A DNA stretch of 13,012 bases from HGM10836 sp045580645 (GTDB taxonomy: Bacteria > Bacillota_I > Bacilli_A > RF39 > UBA660): NCBI GenBank assembly GCA_045580645.1, contig JAZNOG010000048.1, positions 1 through 13,012 of the forward strand, given 5' to 3'. The position numbers were made by a program, and so were the translations under genes. Positions 5,640-12,966 of this stretch are shown here, in pieces; the first letter of the stretch is position 1, and each line of letters starts with the position of its first letter. The notes below the pieces were generated by a model. The model did no database searches. It saw only the letters and a list, made by a program, of their open reading frames with translations, and had not been told where the DNA came from.

Positions 5640-6823
5640 TATTCAGCAGTTCCTGGGCAAACTAATTTAGAAATCTTTTGAGCATCTTCAACTTTAGCAT
5701 CGAATTCCATCCATGCTACTACACCAATAGCATGTTGGTCAGCATATTTTTCTCTTAGAACTTCCATTTCAACTTCTTCTGTGAACTTAGTAGCTAATCC
5801 TGATAAATCTCCATAGAAGATAGCTGTATTTCCTACTCCGATATCTTTCATGTTATCTGTTTCATAAACAGGTTTTCCTAACAATGTATATCCGAAGTCA
5901 CTTGTAATATCATCTTGAAGTAAGTATCTATCGTTAGCATCTTTCAATAATGAAATTGCTGTTAATGTTTCTGGTGACATTAACCATACAGCATTCTTTT
6001 GGAATTTTTGTTTTACCTTTCTTTTTGTTTTGATGATTTCATCTGCTGTAATAGCATTTGCACTTTCAGCTGTAACTACTAATTTTACTCCTTTGTCTAA
6101 TCCTGTTACTTTTCCGTCTGTTCCGTTGATTAATTCGTTTTCTACGAATAATGCAATTGATTCAGACATGATATTGATAACTTCGTTCACGATATTGAAG
6201 TCACTATTATTTACTAATGATTTAGAAATTTTAGCTAATGCTCCTGCTAAGTGACCAGTTAATTCAATACTAGCAAATTTACCAACATTGCTTTCTAATG
6301 ATTTGAATTCTGTAGCATATGCCATATTTACTTTTGCATCTGCTGTTTCAGAATAATATGGAATTTCTAATTTACCTTTGATGTTATATTTTGTAGATTT
6401 TTCTAAAATAGGACAGATATCATAAACTTGTTTGATAATCTTTTTAGCAATAGTTACTGGAATTACTGCTCCATTATCTCCTTTTGTTAAATTAACATCT
6501 GCTCTTTCTTCTAGAACTACACCTCTAATATAACTTTCAAATGCTTTTTCTTCTTGTAAAGCTCTTTCTTCATTTTCTTTCATTTCTTCTTCCTCCTTCT
6601 TTTCTTCTTCTGCTTCTTCTGGTGCTGGTTCTTCAGTTAACTCTCTTCCTTTTGTAATGGCTGAGATTGTTTCATTGATTAAACCAATTTCACTTTCTAG
6701 TTTTTTAAATAATTCATTCTCATCTTCTGTGAATGCTCTTTCTTCTGCCTTTACTGTATTTAGTAAAGTTTCCATTTCAGTTTGCTTTTCAGCTCTTTGT
6801 TCAGTTAATGCTTTTAGATTCAT
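5639..6823 (-). CDS. Major capsid protein, HK97 fold, with N-terminal delta domain
   Basis: A 394-residue HK97-family capsid protein. Residues 1 to about 105 form a charged coiled coil and a very acidic stretch (64-92, mostly Glu), matching the delta domain that acts as built-in scaffold and is removed by the prohead protease; no separate scaffold gene is present. The shell domain follows, with typical segments GDNGAVIPVTIAKKII (115-130), WLMSPETLTAISLLKDANDRYLL (in part, 280-302) and LLGKPVYETDNM (314-325), then a YGDL...REKYADQHAIG block (337-367). The ATG at 6823 lies 3 bases after the protease stop, with GGAG about 9 bases upstream. The exact cleavage site cannot be read from sequence; the region around residues 95-112 is the natural place. 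Confidence 0.97.
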   Translation of the reverse strand: MNLKALTEQRAEKQTEMETLLNTVKAEERAFTEDENELFKKLESEIGLINETISAITKGRELTEEPAPEEAEEEKKEEEEMKENEERALQEEKAFESYIRGVVLEERADVNLTKGDNGAVIPVTIAKKIIKQVYDICPILEKSTKYNIKGKLEIPYYSETADAKVNMAYATEFKSLESNVGKFASIELTGHLAGALAKISKSLVNNSDFNIVNEVINIMSESIALFVENELINGTDGKVTGLDKGVKLVVTAESANAITADEIIKTKRKVKQKFQKNAVWLMSPETLTAISLLKDANDRYLLQDDITSDFGYTLLGKPVYETDNMKDIGVGNTAIFYGDLSGLATKFTEEVEMEVLREKYADQHAIGVVAWMEFDAKVEDAQKISKLVCPGTAE

Positions 6824-6826
6824 TTT

Positions 6827-7453
6827 TTATTTCTCCTCTCTTATCTTTCTTAATCTTTCTTCATAATCTGAATAATCTATTTCGACAACTTCCTTATCGG
6901 CATGTTGTTCAGGCTCCTCTTTGGTTTCCTGTCTTACATCTATCGTTTGAGATTCTTCTCCACGATATTCAATAAGTTTTACCTGGTCATCTCTCATTTC
7001 AATGCTAGTTCCGATGTATGCCGGATATTTTCTATCATCTATAATTGAGACTTCTAGAAGATCTAAATCTCTGACGATTCTTTCTTCTATTCCATCATCA
7101 TTGACTTTTCTATCTTCTTTGTTACATAAAAAGCCAAATGACCAACCTCTTAATTTGTTGTCTTTGGCTTTCTGTATTACTTCTGGATCCTCGACTTCTA
7201 CAATGGCTCTTAGTCCAATGTTGTCTTCATATAATTTAGCTTTACCACTTTTGGTATCAGCTAATTCTCTATCCCTTTCGTGGTTTAATAAAACCAGAAC
7301 ATTTTCTGCTTTTTCTAAAGCTCTTTGAAATACTCCTGATCTAATTCTTTCTACGAATTGTCCTCTGGTATCACATAGGACTTTGGATGTTCTTTCTACT
7401 GCATTGACATAGCCATCTATTACGATTTTTCCATTCCTAACTTCCACCTTCAT
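6827..7453 (-). CDS. HK97-family prohead protease
   Basis: A 208-residue serine protease of the U35/HK97 prohead family, which cuts the delta domains off the capsid protein after shell assembly and destroys itself. The expected catalytic residues are visible: His58 in VLLNHERDRELADT, Ser105 in LRGWSFGF and Glu134 in DLLEVSIIDD. The last 40 or so residues are acidic and charged, probably a flexible tail. The start is the ATG at 7453, placed 7 bases after an AAGGAGGT ribosome binding site. The in-frame GTG at 7462 is embedded in that site and was rejected. The gene start overlaps the portal gene end by 17 bases. Position between portal and capsid is canonical. Confidence 0.95.
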   Translation of the reverse strand: MKVEVRNGKIVIDGYVNAVERTSKVLCDTRGQFVERIRSGVFQRALEKAENVLVLLNHERDRELADTKSGKAKLYEDNIGLRAIVEVEDPEVIQKAKDNKLRGWSFGFLCNKEDRKVNDDGIEERIVRDLDLLEVSIIDDRKYPAYIGTSIEMRDDQVKLIEYRGEESQTIDVRQETKEEPEQHADKEVVEIDYSDYEERLRKIREEK

Positions 7454-8672
7454 CTGTACCACCTCCTTCTCCGGTGCTATGCATATCTACGATTGAATTT
7501 GTATTAGGTGTATAGTATTGTCCTGTTGTAGTATCGAACACTACATTTCCAAGATTTAAAGTTATGACATCAAGTCCTTCGATGCTGTCATAGTCCTCTA
7601 GGTATCTAATTTCATTTTTAGATATCCATCCTGTTTCTGATGCTATCTTGTAGGCTTCATATCTTTCTTTAATGTTTCCTCTACTTATCTCCCTGGTATC
7701 AAATTCAAAATAAAAAGACTCCTTCTCTTTTTCGAGTAGTAAGTCTTTGTTCAAAGCTATTTTGATTGCTGTTAGTATCGGCATAATAGCTTCCTTCATA
7801 AATTCATCAAAGTTTTCTTTGTTATGGAATATATGGTCTATTTCATCTTGTAGTGTCTTCTTTCTTTCATTTAATTGAAGTTCTACTGTGGTACTGGAAC
7901 CTTCTTTAAAATCCATACCTTCATTCAATACAATTGCATTTTCACTTTTGTTTGAATATAAATTAGACCATGCTTGTTTTAATAATGCTATTTCTTTTTC
8001 TCCCAACTTTCTTTGTGAAGTTATAAATCCTTTTTTTGCTCCACCTGTTTTTACCAAGCCGAGTTCGTACATTAATGTCTGGTAGGCATTTTCTATTGCA
8101 GTTGATACTTCTCCTATTACACTTTTTCCTGAGCCACCATTTTTGGTGCTTCTTAGGATTGTAATAAAGTTAAATGTTTCATATGTTTTACCATTTACCA
8201 TGTATGTTATATCTTTAAAAATTGGATCTGTATTTGTATTGATTGAGACATGTGATGCTTCTACATATCTTAGGCTTTTAAATTTATTCTTTTGTTTTTC
8301 TATAAATAAATATCCACCTTTATCTAACAAATAATCTTGTACCCATGCTTTTCTTAATTGAAATGCATCTAATGTATCTCCAGGATCAACATTCAGTAAT
8401 TTGATTCTCGGATCATCTTTTACTTCTTCTACTTTTGTTTTTCCTGTTTTCTCATCCTGCACTTCACGATACAACCTTATTGGTATCATTGCTACGGTAT
8501 TACATATTCTATCTACTGCACTTGCTACTGCCGGTAATGACATAGCTTTGTCTTTATCAATTGTTTCTCCTCGTAGAATAGCTTTTAGTAATACATCACT
8601 TGCTGATTCTTCTGTTTGTGGTGCTGGTGTTTCTTCTTCAGCTCTTCTTCTGAATAAATCTCTTATTCTCAT
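7437..8672 (-). CDS. Portal protein, HK97 family
   Basis: A 411-residue portal protein, which forms the ring at one capsid vertex through which terminase pumps DNA. Family landmarks include SLPAVASAVDRICNTVAMIP (residues 45-64), the segment around LNVDPGDTLDAFQLRKAWVQ (93-112), and near the C-terminus GNIKERYEAYKIA with GWISKNEIRYLEDYD (348-362). The Gly/Glu-rich tail (EGGGTDEGGS) is encoded by the ribosome binding site and start region of the protease gene. The start is the ATG at 8672, with AAAGGAGGTGG ending 4 bases upstream. The in-frame TTG at 8693 lies upstream of that site and was rejected. The ribosome binding site overlaps the large terminase stop codon, 13 bases away from the start. 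Confidence 0.95.
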   Translation of the reverse strand: MRIRDLFRRRAEEETPAPQTEESASDVLLKAILRGETIDKDKAMSLPAVASAVDRICNTVAMIPIRLYREVQDEKTGKTKVEEVKDDPRIKLLNVDPGDTLDAFQLRKAWVQDYLLDKGGYLFIEKQKNKFKSLRYVEASHVSINTNTDPIFKDITYMVNGKTYETFNFITILRSTKNGGSGKSVIGEVSTAIENAYQTLMYELGLVKTGGAKKGFITSQRKLGEKEIALLKQAWSNLYSNKSENAIVLNEGMDFKEGSSTTVELQLNERKKTLQDEIDHIFHNKENFDEFMKEAIMPILTAIKIALNKDLLLEKEKESFYFEFDTREISRGNIKERYEAYKIASETGWISKNEIRYLEDYDSIEGLDVITLNLGNVVFDTTTGQYYTPNTNSIVDMHSTGEGGGTDEGGS

Positions 8673-8685
8673 TTTTCCACCTCCT

Positions 8686-10371
8686 TTACTCAATTACCTG
8701 TACAAAGAAGTCATCATTTTCTAGGAATACATCTTGTTGTAGAAGGTGTACTGCATTTATTAATGCTACTACCATATCTACTTTTCCCTGGCTTCTTTTC
8801 TTTGTTATGTACCTATTCATGTTAGTGTCATAGGTGCATCGTGCATTTTCGAAGTTGATTTCTAATAATTTATTCTCTTCATATCGGAACTTACGATCCA
8901 ATATTTTTTCATATAATAATTTCGTTGGACTATGTAATGTGTCACTATGTTGTCTTACAACTATTGTGTTATACTTCTTATCCCATTTTTGAGCTGATGA
9001 TAAAGCATTGTATCGGTCATATCCTATTGCCATTATTGTTACTTTATATTTTTCTTCTATCTGGAATACGAAGTCTTCTATAATTCCATAGTCAACGGTT
9101 TTATTTCCACAGGCTATACACTTCATCGTTTTAATGAAATCATAGTAATTAATTCTTTCAAACTTATTTTTTTCTTCTATTCTTCCTTCTGGAATAAATG
9201 CAAATACATCTGCAAGTATTTCATTATCATCTTCTGATACCATTGCTACAGCACAGTTATCATTGGTCATGGCTAAGTCTACTCCTATGTATACTTTTCT
9301 TCCTGTCCAATTGATTTTTGCCACCTTACAGCTCATTACTTCATTAACATCAATGTAGCTTTCTGTTCCCATTCCCTGGTATATGATATTGCAGTGTTTA
9401 GTCAGGAAGTTTTCTCTTACCGATTCTACTGCTATTGCCTTAGCTCTTTTCTTTACTAAGTCTTCCCAGATTTCTGGTATTTCTAAAGCTACAGGATTTG
9501 ATTGTTTCAATACTGTGTCATCTACTGTCCAATTATTTATTGTTTCTTCATCTGGTTCATATAAAAGTGCAAATATAGTTTCATCTGGTTCTATTCCATC
9601 TAAGACTCTTTTGGCATATGACACTTCATCTTCAAATGGATTATTGATTGTAGGATATTTAGTCGATATTATACAACCCAATTTATTTAGGATATTCAAT
9701 TGCCCTGACCTCATGGATTCTATTGCATATGGATTTGGTAATGCTCCTACCTCATCTGCTAAGAATACATTTGGTAATTTTCCATCCATACGACTTGATG
9801 AATAGTTCAATGGATAATATCTGCTTTCTGTTAAATTGAATTGTATGTAATCTCTTAGTATCTTAAATCTTTTACTTTCTTTGTGTAGATAAATAAGTGG
9901 ACTTGATTTTAATGTTTCTTCTATTGCTGTTTTAACTTCACGAGATAACGATCCATCTGGAGCTACTGAATAAAACTTTGAATATTTTGGTTCCAATAAA
10001 AAAAGCAAGATAAATATCGTTGCTATTGTATATGTTTTAAAGTTCTTTCTGGCTATCTCAAGTATAGCTGTTTCGTATCTTCTCTTTTCTGGATTGTTTC
10101 TATAAACAACACATAGAATTGATATGTAGAATACCCATTGGTATCCACATGAGCATTGGTATATTGTTTGTCCTGCCTTTAAACCTTTAGGCATTATTAA
10201 CAACTTCAGGATTGATTCTATCTGCTTTACTTTTTTCTCATTGATTTTATATTTGGGGTTCTTATTATCTGCTATCTCCAGAAAGCTCTCACATTGTTTT
10301 ATTACATACTTTGGTGCTGTTACTTTTCCGGATACGACATCCGATGCATATTGGTATGCTTTATTTTTCAA
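8686..10371 (-). CDS. Terminase large subunit
   Basis: A 561-residue packaging motor with ATPase and nuclease domains. The ATPase carries a Walker A-like ARKNFKT (residues 107-113, the degenerate form usual in this terminase family) and a Walker B NVFLADE (201-207, Asp206-Glu207). The RNase H-like nuclease shows the expected acidic residues: Asp365 in YIGVDLA, Asp452 in GYDRYNA and Asp532 in KVDMVVA. The start is placed at TTG 10371, because AGGTGG sits 5 bases upstream and the product then opens MKNKAYQYASDVVSGKV, like family members. A GTG at 10380 (564 residues) is possible but would overlap its own ribosome binding site. It overlaps the small subunit gene by 11 bases. Confidence 0.95.
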   Translation of the reverse strand: MKNKAYQYASDVVSGKVTAPKYVIKQCESFLEIADNKNPKYKINEKKVKQIESILKLLIMPKGLKAGQTIYQCSCGYQWVFYISILCVVYRNNPEKRRYETAILEIARKNFKTYTIATIFILLFLLEPKYSKFYSVAPDGSLSREVKTAIEETLKSSPLIYLHKESKRFKILRDYIQFNLTESRYYPLNYSSSRMDGKLPNVFLADEVGALPNPYAIESMRSGQLNILNKLGCIISTKYPTINNPFEDEVSYAKRVLDGIEPDETIFALLYEPDEETINNWTVDDTVLKQSNPVALEIPEIWEDLVKKRAKAIAVESVRENFLTKHCNIIYQGMGTESYIDVNEVMSCKVAKINWTGRKVYIGVDLAMTNDNCAVAMVSEDDNEILADVFAFIPEGRIEEKNKFERINYYDFIKTMKCIACGNKTVDYGIIEDFVFQIEEKYKVTIMAIGYDRYNALSSAQKWDKKYNTIVVRQHSDTLHSPTKLLYEKILDRKFRYEENKLLEINFENARCTYDTNMNRYITKKRSQGKVDMVVALINAVHLLQQDVFLENDDFFVQVIE

Positions 10372-10723
10372 TTGAGCCACCTGCTATTATTTGTAGCAGT
10401 GGATCATCCTCTTCTGTAACATCATCTTTTCTTAGTGAGATGATTATTTTCATCAATGTACTTACTGTTTTATTTGCACTGTCTGTGGTTCTGTTATAGT
10501 CAGATATTGCTGGATGTGAATACACATTCTTTCTGCCTTTAACATATTCTTTTGTGACTAATGTGCCATCCTCTTTTATTGTCTTCTCCAGGTCATTCAA
10601 TATTTGCAATTGCACCTGGTATCTTTTAAAAGTTGTAAGGAAGAAGAAGTTTTGTTCTACTCCATGCTGTTCTGCTATTCTTAGGATTTCCTGTGCCTGT
10701 TCATTTAAGGACATTTTATTCAT
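10361..10723 (-). CDS. Terminase small subunit, P27 family
   Basis: A 120-residue protein directly upstream of and overlapping the large terminase. The mid-to-C-terminal pattern YSHPAISDYNRTTDSANKTV (residues about 67-86) followed by hydrophobic LMKIIISL is that of the P27-type small terminases, where (N/H)PA...Y is a usual landmark. The small subunit recognises the packaging site and loads the large subunit onto DNA. The N-terminal half is helical and carries QAQEILRIAEQHG. The ATG at 10723 has AGAGGA 7 bases upstream, beginning inside the stop of the preceding gene; a second Met is at codon 4. The C-terminus DDPLLQIIAGGSIEK is encoded by the region holding the large subunit ribosome binding site. 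Confidence 0.85.
   Translation of the reverse strand: MNKMSLNEQAQEILRIAEQHGVEQNFFFLTTFKRYQVQLQILNDLEKTIKEDGTLVTKEYVKGRKNVYSHPAISDYNRTTDSANKTVSTLMKIIISLRKDDVTEEDDPLLQIIAGGSIEK
10369..10382 (-). promoter_or_regulatory. Ribosome binding site and TTG start of the large terminase
   Basis: The minus strand reads AGGTGG (10382-10377), five bases, then TTG (10371-10369). The alternative GTG codon is inside AGGTGG, so it cannot use this site. This spacing decides the start in favour of TTG and suggests deliberately weak initiation. Confidence 0.6.
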
Positions 10724-10734
10724 GAGTTATTCCT

Positions 10735-11517
10735 CTAAAATAATCCCCACTCAGCAAACTTTTCAAATCCACCAATTTTTTCAATATACTCTCTGGCTTC
10801 TTCTACTATTTCACTATATGGTTTTCCATCTATAATTTCATCTCCAATTGCACAGCTGAATTGTACAGGTTTCTTTAGTTCTTGAGCTTTTCTAAAGGCA
10901 TAGATATTTACTGACACATCTGCTTTTGATAAGTCTTTTCCATGTAATCCTCCTCCGGTTACACTTTGTGCCATATCAGATCCTAGCTTTCTATTAGTTG
11001 CTCCTGTATCTACATTTATTCCTCCTGTCCAATATCCCAATGGATTTACTATTGCATTTGGATAATCCTCGTAGATATCATTTTCTTCTGTATTACTTTG
11101 ACATATTATTAATCTATCTCCATCTAATATGTATTTTCCATCAAATGGATTCTTAGCATATATGTCTTTTGCATAGCTTGATAATTTTATTTCTTCTTCT
11201 GTTAGTGGTACACCTTTAAATATTCCATTATCTCCACATCTAACTTTTCCTGATTGATTTTTAGCTAGATGTTCATCTTGTTTTTCTACTACTAAGTCTA
11301 ATGCTACATCTCCGGCTATTCTTTTTACTGCCTTTTCTACTTCATCTGCTGTGAAGCTTTCTGATGATTCTATAATCACATGACATACTCCATGTCCTAT
11401 TAAAACTTCTACAGCTACTTTTGGATTATTATTTTTTCTGTATGCTATATCTACTATAGCTCCTGCTATCCTATCTGCTATTTTATCCGGATGAGCTGGA
11501 TTTACTTTTTCTATCAT
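10735..11517 (-). CDS. S-adenosylmethionine synthetase-like phage protein (shortened MetK homologue)
   Basis: A 260-residue relative of methionine adenosyltransferase, the enzyme making S-adenosylmethionine from methionine and ATP. Recognisable blocks are AHPDKIADRIAGAIVD (8-23, equivalent to the GHPDK ATP-site motif), CGDNG (94-98, equivalent to GAGDQG), VNPLGYWTGGINVDTGATNR (157-176) and GGGLHGKDLSKAD (188-200, equivalent to GGGAFSGKDPSKVD). The His and Asp of HPDK, Asp96, Asp170, Arg176-Lys177, and Lys194, Lys198 and Asp200 are kept. The protein is about 120 residues shorter than the roughly 384-residue cellular enzyme, with losses in the middle and at the C-terminus, so activity cannot be assumed. 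Its ATG overlaps the TGA of the methyltransferase gene (ATGA, 11517-11514), implying coupled synthesis and a role in supplying that enzyme with its methyl donor. Confidence 0.88.
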   Translation of the reverse strand: MIEKVNPAHPDKIADRIAGAIVDIAYRKNNNPKVAVEVLIGHGVCHVIIESSESFTADEVEKAVKRIAGDVALDLVVEKQDEHLAKNQSGKVRCGDNGIFKGVPLTEEEIKLSSYAKDIYAKNPFDGKYILDGDRLIICQSNTEENDIYEDYPNAIVNPLGYWTGGINVDTGATNRKLGSDMAQSVTGGGLHGKDLSKADVSVNIYAFRKAQELKKPVQFSCAIGDEIIDGKPYSEIVEEAREYIEKIGGFEKFAEWGLF

Positions 11518-12857
11518 TCTGTTTCCTCCTCTAATTCTTTTTCTGTTACTACACCTTCAATTATCTTTACTGCTGTTTCTCCTGTTAGTGTTTCCCAACG
11601 GTCAATTATTACATCTACATATTTAGGATCTAATTCTATGGTGTAACAATTTCTTCCTAAATGTTCACAGCTTATTAATGTTGAACCTGAACCACCAAAA
11701 AAGTCGATTACATTTTCTCCCTGTCTACTACTATTCTTTACTAATCTACTGATTAATTTAATTGGTTTCATAGTTGGATGTACATCATTCTTTTGTGGCT
11801 TATCTTCATGTATTACTGTTGTAGGTAATTTGTCAGCTAGGATTTCCTCTACTAATTCTTTTAATTCATCTTTGGTATATTTATCCAAATCTGCTTTATC
11901 TTCGAATACTGTAGTTTGTGTTCTGTCATTTATAAAATAATGACCGGCTCCTTCCTTCCAACCATATAAACATGGTTCATGCTTCCATTGATAATCTTGT
12001 CTTCCAAGTACCAATGCATTTTTTACCCATATTAGATTTTGTTTTACCTGTCCTCCGGCATCTCTTAATGCTTTTCTAAAATTATATCCTTCTGTATCAG
12101 CATGGAATATATAATATGCTCCACCTTCTTTTAACACTCTTAGCATTTGTTCATAAAAAGCATTCAAGAATAAGTAGAATGATTCATCATCCATATTGTC
12201 ATTAAGGATTTTATTCCCATTTTCTCTTTCTTTTCCATATCCGGTTTCATTGATTGAGCCATAGTTAACATTGTATGGTGGATCTGTTACACATAAATCC
12301 ATTACTGCTCCATCTACTAATTTATCAATATCTTCCTGGCTTGTACTATCTCCACACATTAATCTGTGTCTTCCTAGCTGATAAACATCTCCTGGTTTAG
12401 CTTTAGGTATTTCTGGTAATGATGCTTCTACATCGTAATCATCTTCCTGGAATTCTATATCTTCCTGTGTAAAATCAAAATCATTGATATCAAATCCTGC
12501 TAATGAAACATCAAAATCTAATTTGTCGAGTGCTAGGATTTCTTGTCTTAGTATTTCATCATCCCATCCTGCATCTAATGCTAACTTATTGTCAGCTAGT
12601 ATGTAGGCTCTTTTTTGTGTTTCTGTTAAATCTTCAATAAATAAACATGGAACTTCTTCCATTCCTAATAATTGCCCTGCTAATACTCTTCCATGTCCTG
12701 CTATGATTCCATAGTCACTGTCTATCAGTACCGGATTAATAAAGCCGAACTCTTTTATTGAGTTAGCTATCTTCTCAACCTGTTCCTGGCTGTGAGTTCT
12801 GGCATTGTTTTCGTATGGTTTAAGGGCTGATATTTTTACATTCTCATATCTCCTCAT
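11514..12857 (-). CDS. ParB-like domain fused to a beta-class DNA methyltransferase (probably N6-adenine)
   Basis: A 447-residue fusion. Residues 1 to about 110 form a ParB/sulfiredoxin-like nuclease-type domain with NPVLIDSDYGIIAGHGRVLA (41-60), where GHGR is the signature. After an acidic linker (about 125-150) comes an N6/N4-type DNA methyltransferase: catalytic motif IV DPPY (192-195), NLIWVKN (274-280), HPTMKP (360-365) and SAM-binding motif I FFGGSGST (386-393). Motif IV before motif I defines the beta class, and DPPY favours adenine N6 as target. No restriction gene is adjacent, so it looks like an orphan phage methylase. The start is the ATG at 12857, with GGAAGG 5 bases upstream. An earlier in-frame ATG at 12884 lacks a ribosome binding site. 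The stop overlaps the SAM synthetase-like gene. Confidence 0.93.
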   Translation of the reverse strand: MRRYENVKISALKPYENNARTHSQEQVEKIANSIKEFGFINPVLIDSDYGIIAGHGRVLAGQLLGMEEVPCLFIEDLTETQKRAYILADNKLALDAGWDDEILRQEILALDKLDFDVSLAGFDINDFDFTQEDIEFQEDDYDVEASLPEIPKAKPGDVYQLGRHRLMCGDSTSQEDIDKLVDGAVMDLCVTDPPYNVNYGSINETGYGKERENGNKILNDNMDDESFYLFLNAFYEQMLRVLKEGGAYYIFHADTEGYNFRKALRDAGGQVKQNLIWVKNALVLGRQDYQWKHEPCLYGWKEGAGHYFINDRTQTTVFEDKADLDKYTKDELKELVEEILADKLPTTVIHEDKPQKNDVHPTMKPIKLISRLVKNSSRQGENVIDFFGGSGSTLISCEHLGRNCYTIELDPKYVDVIIDRWETLTGETAVKIIEGVVTEKELEEETE

Positions 12858-12884
12858 CTTATCCTTCCTTTCCAAAAAACTCAT

Positions 12885-12966
12885 GTAAAAATTAAAATTG
12901 TGTGAATGTAGGTGGGCTGTCGGTCTAGAAAAAATAAAAAGAATTGTCTTTGATATGGCTGGGGGG
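12885..12966 (-). other. 82-base non-coding gap with two GC-rich islands; candidate packaging-site region
   Basis: Between the upstream stop (TAA 12969-12967) and the methyltransferase gene there is no convincing ORF or promoter. On the minus strand a C-rich block (CCCCCCAGCC, 12966-12957) and a second GC-rich block (GACCGACAGCCCACC, 12925-12911) flank a 31-base stretch of mostly A and T. Such GC islands stand out sharply in this AT-rich DNA. Cohesive-end or packaging sites of phages with P27-type terminases often lie just upstream of the terminase genes, so this is a candidate, but no terminal sequence is available to confirm it. Confidence 0.25.

Noticed and set aside
12858..12884. Nine-codon N-terminal extension of the methyltransferase from the ATG at 12884
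   Set aside because: No ribosome binding site precedes it, and the extension contains the strong GGAAGG site that serves the ATG at 12857.
12926..12955. Possible rho-independent terminator (AAAG/CTTT stem with T-run) after the upstream gene
   Set aside because: The stem is only 4 bp and A/T-rich, too weak to call, although the following T-run is suggestive.
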